From the NCBI GenBank assembly GCA_026419775.2, contig JAOPGA020000739.1, positions 1 through 64,000 on the forward strand: a stretch of 64,000 bases of DNA, written 5' to 3'. A program made the translations under genes and the position numbers. The notes below the pieces were generated by a model, which saw only the letters and a program-made list of their open reading frames with translations, was not told where the DNA came from and did not search any database. Source of the DNA: Acrasis kona (Eukaryota; Heterolobosea; Eutetramitea; Acrasida; Acrasidae). Below, piece by piece: positions 59,328 through 64,000 of the stretch (position 1 is the stretch's first letter; the number at the start of each line of letters is the position of its first letter).

Positions 59328-60591
59328 TTATTTTTTGAACTGCTTCAACAAGAAATCAATCTGGTTGTCCATATTCTGCCTTGCTGCAACTTTAGCTTCA
59401 ATCTCCTTATCACGTTCCTCTTGTACATTCTTCTTCAAAAGACGACCCCTCTTGTCGTGTGTTGCCGTTTGACTCTTATCTTTATTATACCTACTCTCAG
59501 TCAAAATCTTCTTTCCCTCCTCAGAGGTATAGAAGGCATCAAATTCCTTTTCGAATGATTTATAAATACGAAGAACAACTTGAGATTTTGTAAGAATATC
59601 ACGAAGAGAATTTTTATCAAGACCAACATATTTAGCACCCAACAATTGCAAATCAGAATCAGTCGAATCACGTTTCCACAAGGATTTACCGGTGGGTTTA
59701 CAATCGAGCGGATCGTACAATGCGATGTCCCTTAATTGATCTAAAGAAGGTGCATTATCTTTATTAAAAAGTATAGCGGCGTCCCTGGAGATGTGATATC
59801 CTGCAATGGTGGCCTTGTTGATTTTTAATTTTAACAAATCTTTTCTGATCTGAATGATGGGAATGGCATGTTGGAAATCATCTTGTTTCAATCCTCTATA
59901 GTCTTTAATCTCTTCGCTGGGCTCTACGAACTTTTGGTACAATTCCTTACCATCTTCGCCAACAATGCAAACTCTACCGAGCGCTTGTCTCGTGCCGAGT
60001 TCATCCACACCAACATATTCACAAAGTATTGAGATTTTCTTTTTCTTCATGACGTGTTCGGAAGTCGATTCTTTCGTTTGTTCGGTTGCATTGGTTGTTG
60101 TTGTTGTTGTGGCTTGTTTGGTTTCCTTGGTTGGCTCTGTTGGTGGTGAATCATTGTTTGTTAGTGATTTTGGATGTGTTTTAATGTATTCGCGTCTCTC
60201 TTGCTCCTTTTTTAATACTTGATCCAATATTGAATGTTGTTGTTGTGTGGATTCTACTAGCGGTTGGTCAGTATCTTCCATGTACAAATCTTCATCTTTA
60301 AACTTTTCTGTCCTCTATAAATAAGTAAGCAACGTTATGAATTCATCATCATACTCTTTTTTTGGTAATTTCTCTCATTTGTTCGAATTGATTATCAAAG
60401 TTTGATTTTAACTCGCTATCATCAATCTTTGTGAAGCTCTCCTTCTTTTCTTGTTCCTTTTCCTCCTTTTCCTTGATTTCCAATTTGGCCTCCTTCTTCA
60501 ACTGCCTTTTCGCCATAAAATCATGAATCCGTGGACGCTTGTTCTTGCCATCGCCCTTCTTTTTATCTACGTGTTGTTTAGTTTGACCCAT
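59328..60591 (-). CDS. REXO4-like DEDD exonuclease-fold protein
   Basis: Two exons (60591-60355, 60314-59328) with a 40-nt intron give 407 residues. A Lys/Glu-rich N-terminus (KGDGKNKRPRIHDFMAKR) and a Thr-rich spacer precede an RNase-T/DEDDh-like domain: CEYVGVDELGTRQALGRVCI, FVEPSEEIKDYRGL, then KATIAGYHISRDAAILFN, and later AKYVGLDKNSLRDILT. This parallels REXO4/ISG20-type RNA exonucleases of the nucleolus. The first catalytic Asp of DCE is absent (ILCEYVGV), and the His of the fourth motif is replaced by Asn, while E and two later Asp remain. Activity is therefore doubtful. A Lys/Glu-rich coiled C-terminus ends the protein. Confidence 0.75.
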
Positions 60592-60646
60592 ATCAATGTT
60601 AAATCTTCAAATATCATTACAACAATTTATCAAATGCCATTTTTAT

Positions 60647-63600
60647 TCAAAACAAAATATTCTTCTTCTTTGATAGATAAGAAGAAGAAGAAGTAGGAGT
60701 ATAATCATCTTCAAAATCACTCGTCTCGCTAGTCATGCTAGATACCATGCTCACATTCTTTCTAGCGCCAGATGGACTCAATGGACTCATCGAGTATGGA
60801 GAATTACTGCCCGTCATCTTTCTGCTCTGTAACTCTGCCAACTGTGCTCTCGCATTCTTCAATTCCCTATCCAACTCCAACACCTGATGAGTGTTCTTCG
60901 TGTTGTTATCGTTCAACGTCTTCATCAAGCTCTGCGAAGCATTCAAATCCCTCTCCACTCGTTTTCTCATGGAAGTGAACGAACTAGCATTAGCGCCCAC
61001 ATCAGTGCCCATTGCAGATGGACTGTTACTAGCAGACGAGTAATTGGAAAACGATCCGCCACCACCACCGCTCTTTGATGACGATTGCATCAATCCAGAT
61101 TCTGATAGCTTGGATGTCAACATTTCAATGTCATGATGATGATGATTGGATTGTTGTCGAACGGGCACATGTTCCAAATCCTTCTCCACCGTGACGTTAC
61201 CACCAGATGACGATTGATTGCCCTGCGACACTCTCTTGAATAGCTTTTCGCGCAATTCAGAAACCATCATTTGATACTTGTCCTTCTCCAATTCCAAATC
61301 ACGCATGATATCAGAGTGTCTCTTGTTGTTTTGATAGAGCGCTGCATTCTCGTCCTTTAGATTCTTAATCTCCCTCATCAACGATTCCAATTTGATGGTC
61401 TTCTCGCGCAGCTCATCTTGTTGCGATTGGAATTCTCTTCTAAAGGTATTCAAGCTGTCCACCTGCGTTTCGAATTCGTTCTTGAATTGTTCTCTCTCGT
61501 ACAACACTTGAGTATAGTTCCTTCTCATCTTGTCCACTTCGGTTTGCATGAAATCATACTTTTCTGGTTGTACCAATCTCATGTTATCTTGTTGCAGTTC
61601 GTTCACTCGTTGTTCCATGTACTCCACTAATTCTTGTTTCTTTGTGTTTTGTACTTCAATGTCAGAGTTACAGTTCTGCAATCGAACGTATTTCATGTTA
61701 CACTCTTCGATTTCGCTCTTTAGTTGAGCCTTGTCACGATTGAGCTCTCTGATGGTCCTCGTGATTTGCAACGCACACTTTTGTACTTGTTCTAGACCTA
61801 ATTTCAATGATCCGCGATGAGCAACGTGATTCACGTTCTTCAAGTGATCTAATCCCTCTGATAATCGCTGCATGAATTGATAATCGAATTGTCTAGCGTT
61901 GCGCGACGATCCGTGATGACTCGAAGACAGCGTGCCTGATTCATCGAATCGTGGATCGATCAATCCACACACTTGCAAGAATCGTTGCACGCTCGCTTCG
62001 GAGTCATCGCATGGTAAAGTAGAAACGTCAATTTCGTTGCTCATTTCTTGTGGAGGTAACAATTGAATGCGATCGTTGCCGACGCTGACCACGACGTTGG
62101 GACGATCGGGCACCAAATTTTGCAATCGACGTGCTGCAATAATGGCCACGGCTGCTGCTCTGAAGGACGTCTTTTGTGGAGCTTGTTTTTGTGGTGATTC
62201 GGATAAGGTCTTGACGCTGTCCACCACTCCACGATACGCTCTCTCCACGTGCTTGAGCTGAATGGTCAAGTATGATTTTTGTTCCTTGAGAGAATGAATG
62301 CGTTGGCGCATGGGTCGAATGCCCCTCGCCAACAAACGCAAGCACCATAGCAATCGATCCCTTTCGTGTTGCATGGATTTGATTTCGCTCTTGAGCACCT
62401 CCACCAACATGTTCATCTTTCGATTCTTCGAATCCAAATTATTGAGTTGATTGGTCACGTTGTTCGACTCTTCTTCGAGGATTCTGATTCTTGAATTGTA
62501 TTTGGTGACCATGGACTCCCTGTCATTTTCGAACGCGACTCTTTGATTTTCCAATTCGTTTACTTTCGACTTGTCTAACGATGCATAATCTTGATCGTGC
62601 TTTTCGACGGCGTCTTTTAATTCTTGTTTTGATTTGTCCAATAAGCTCTCCGTCGACGTGATTTTGGCGTTTAATGTAAAGTTTTCTCTGGTCAAGCTGT
62701 CCCTTTCGACCACGTGACACGATATGAGTTCTGCGAAATTACTCTGGAATGTTTCCCATGCAATATTGTCGCTGCTCTCGCTGATGCGAGTGCTTGATCT
62801 CATCTTTGTTGGGGATCCATCTCTGCGCTTGTCGGTTGGATGGCCCTTGAGATTGCGATACAAGGTGTGGAAGTACTTGATGCGATTGCGTTCCTCCAAC
62901 TTGAATTGTTCGACGGTCATTTCCAATTCATTGAAGCGCCTGGCGAATTCATCTCGTTCTTCTTCGGTGAGGCTGAGTGCCCTTTCATTCTCTGCAAAGT
63001 TGCGTCTGATGGCATTCATCTCTTTATGTAATTCATTCTTTTCTTGGTCGCGATCTTGAAGGGTGGCTCTGTAATTGTCGAAATCGGTTTGGAATTGCTT
63101 GTTCTTATCTCGCAAGTTGATGCACTCTTTGGCTGTATCGGCCATGTTGTTGCGTAGGGATAGCAGTACTGGTTTGATTACTTCTAGTGCGTCAAATTTG
63201 CAATTGTTGAGGATGTTGTTGACGTGATGGACGTCCACGGCATCATTGCTACCCAAAAGTGCTACTTCTACTAATCTCTGCATGGCGAACAATTCTGAAC
63301 TTAGAATTTGCATGCCGTGCGACGCGGCATTGTCTTTATCCTCTCTGTTCTTCTTTAATTTGGATACTTCTGTTGTCAGTTTGGAGTTTGTCTCTTTAAA
63401 GTGTAATAGCTCCTTGTTTGCAAATTCTAGGTCGATTTTAGTCTTGTTGAGGTCTTCAATTTGCTTCCTCAAGTCACTGTTCTCGCTTTTAATGTCATCA
63501 ATGTGTCCGTTGAGGTGTTCATTGATCTCCTTTAATCTTGTCGCCTCGTCATTGGAAACTTTACGCTTTTGTCTTTCAACATCAAGAGAGTCTTTGGTTG

Positions 63601-64000
63601 ACTCAAGCTTTTCACGCAATTTGGTCAATTCGTGATTCAACTCAGGGATGATACTGAGTTCCTTCTTTAATTCAGAAACCAAGTCCGCGTCAGAGTTGAG
63701 ATTCGTAAGTTGGTCTCTCATTTGATTAAGTTTGCCCTGGAGTTCGCTTATTGATCTATCTTGACTGGATTTTTCAACCTTATAGCGATCGGTCATATTC
63801 TGGAGGCGATCAATCTCATCCTCTTTTGAAGACGCTTCTGATTGTAGCTTTTTGATTGTGTCTTGAAATTGGTCGACAGATAGGTATAGCTCTTCTCTTG
63901 TTTCGCTTAAAACTTCGATTTGCTTTTTCAAAGTATCTATTATTTCTAATTGATGTTGGAATTGGGCATCAGATCTATCCAGTTGATCTCTGAATTCATC
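60647..64000 (-). CDS. Long coiled-coil protein, 5' end outside the window
   Basis: The frame is open from the right edge to a stop at 60647, giving at least 1117 residues; the start lies beyond 64000. Almost the whole length is heptad-rich coiled coil (Leu, Glu, Lys, Asn, Gln, Arg) as in rootletin/CEP-type structural proteins. One non-coiled patch interrupts it (DRLLWCLRLLARGIRPMRQR, then FRAAAVAIIAARRLQNL), with conserved-looking Arg and Trp. The tail is Ser/Gly-rich (SSKSGGGGGSFSNYSSASNS) and ends DYTPTSSSSYLSKKKN. A basal-body, flagellar-root or centrosomal role fits the composition but is not proved. Confidence 0.8.
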   Translation of the reverse strand, partial: DEFRDQLDRSDAQFQHQLEIIDTLKKQIEVLSETREELYLSVDQFQDTIKKLQSEASSKEDEIDRLQNMTDRYKVEKSSQDRSISELQGKLNQMRDQLTNLNSDADLVSELKKELSIIPELNHELTKLREKLESTKDSLDVERQKRKVSNDEATRLKEINEHLNGHIDDIKSENSDLRKQIEDLNKTKIDLEFANKELLHFKETNSKLTTEVSKLKKNREDKDNAASHGMQILSSELFAMQRLVEVALLGSNDAVDVHHVNNILNNCKFDALEVIKPVLLSLRNNMADTAKECINLRDKNKQFQTDFDNYRATLQDRDQEKNELHKEMNAIRRNFAENERALSLTEEERDEFARRFNELEMTVEQFKLEERNRIKYFHTLYRNLKGHPTDKRRDGSPTKMRSSTRISESSDNIAWETFQSNFAELISCHVVERDSLTRENFTLNAKITSTESLLDKSKQELKDAVEKHDQDYASLDKSKVNELENQRVAFENDRESMVTKYNSRIRILEEESNNVTNQLNNLDSKNRKMNMLVEVLKSEIKSMQHERDRLLWCLRLLARGIRPMRQRIHSLKEQKSYLTIQLKHVERAYRGVVDSVKTLSESPQKQAPQKTSFRAAAVAIIAARRLQNLVPDRPNVVVSVGNDRIQLLPPQEMSNEIDVSTLPCDDSEASVQRFLQVCGLIDPRFDESGTLSSSHHGSSRNARQFDYQFMQRLSEGLDHLKNVNHVAHRGSLKLGLEQVQKCALQITRTIRELNRDKAQLKSEIEECNMKYVRLQNCNSDIEVQNTKKQELVEYMEQRVNELQQDNMRLVQPEKYDFMQTEVDKMRRNYTQVLYEREQFKNEFETQVDSLNTFRREFQSQQDELREKTIKLESLMREIKNLKDENAALYQNNKRHSDIMRDLELEKDKYQMMVSELREKLFKRVSQGNQSSSGGNVTVEKDLEHVPVRQQSNHHHHDIEMLTSKLSESGLMQSSSKSGGGGGSFSNYSSASNSPSAMGTDVGANASSFTSMRKRVERDLNASQSLMKTLNDNNTKNTHQVLELDRELKNARAQLAELQSRKMTGSNSPYSMSPLSPSGARKNVSMVSSMTSETSDFEDDYTPTSSSSYLSKKKNILF

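Overview
The window is nuclear DNA of a single-celled eukaryote. Genes carry spliceosomal introns, stop codons are standard, and the products are eukaryotic (eL30, a beta-adaptin, coronin, an OCRL-type phosphatase, a GBF1-type Arf-GEF). I placed 32 introns by joining exons in frame, and all are 35-47 nt long. The base is AT-rich, coding sequence is less so, and genes are packed tightly. A flagellum is suggested by an LRRC51-like protein, MORN repeats and a long coiled-coil protein. A heterolobosean-like amoeboflagellate would fit, but no marker here proves the lineage.

The window has two compartments. Positions 1 to about 12,000 are a loose, repeat-rich region. It holds a Tc1/mariner-like transposase scrap, a 3,756-bp element with terminal inverted repeats and a TA target duplication, and degraded copies of an unknown gene family. 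It also holds a tRNA-Ala, a tRNA-like pseudogene beside a 25-bp tandem repeat, a dispersed 27-bp repeat and a decayed hAT transposon with an inverted truncated copy. The TIR element contains an ORF that looks like the C-terminal half of a TET/JBP-type 2-oxoglutarate/Fe(II) dioxygenase. Its boundaries are supported by an apparent empty site at 6221-6240.

From about 12,050 to the right edge the sequence is ordinary and dense. In order: a DUF457-like membrane protein, a DJ-1/PfpI protein, an SNM1-family nuclease, a USP8-like-domain repeat protein, tRNA-Arg, small and propeller-like unknowns, an SDR, an MFS transporter, a GATase1 protein, BolA, GBF1, OCRL, a two-pass receptor with a degenerate cyclase domain, beta-adaptin, a Fringe-like glycosyltransferase, a Nudix hydrolase, an F-box/GTPase relic, a tetraspan-type membrane protein, a GATA factor, FAN1, a MORN protein, a PH/coiled-coil protein, an F-box/TMEM185-like fusion, eL30, an ES1-like protein, a PQQ-type sugar dehydrogenase, choline/ethanolamine kinase, coronin, an LRR protein, a REXO4-like protein and a coiled-coil protein cut by the edge.

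There are no operons, but several themes recur. GBF1, OCRL, beta-adaptin, coronin and the PH protein belong to membrane traffic and cortex. SNM1 and FAN1 are both interstrand-crosslink repair nucleases. Three DJ-1/GATase-fold proteins are present. Neighbouring genes are often 7-40 bp apart, and one convergent pair overlaps. The most unusual signals are the D-loop insertions in both tRNA genes, the element carrying a dioxygenase fragment, the uniformly tiny introns and the F-box/TMEM185-like fusion.
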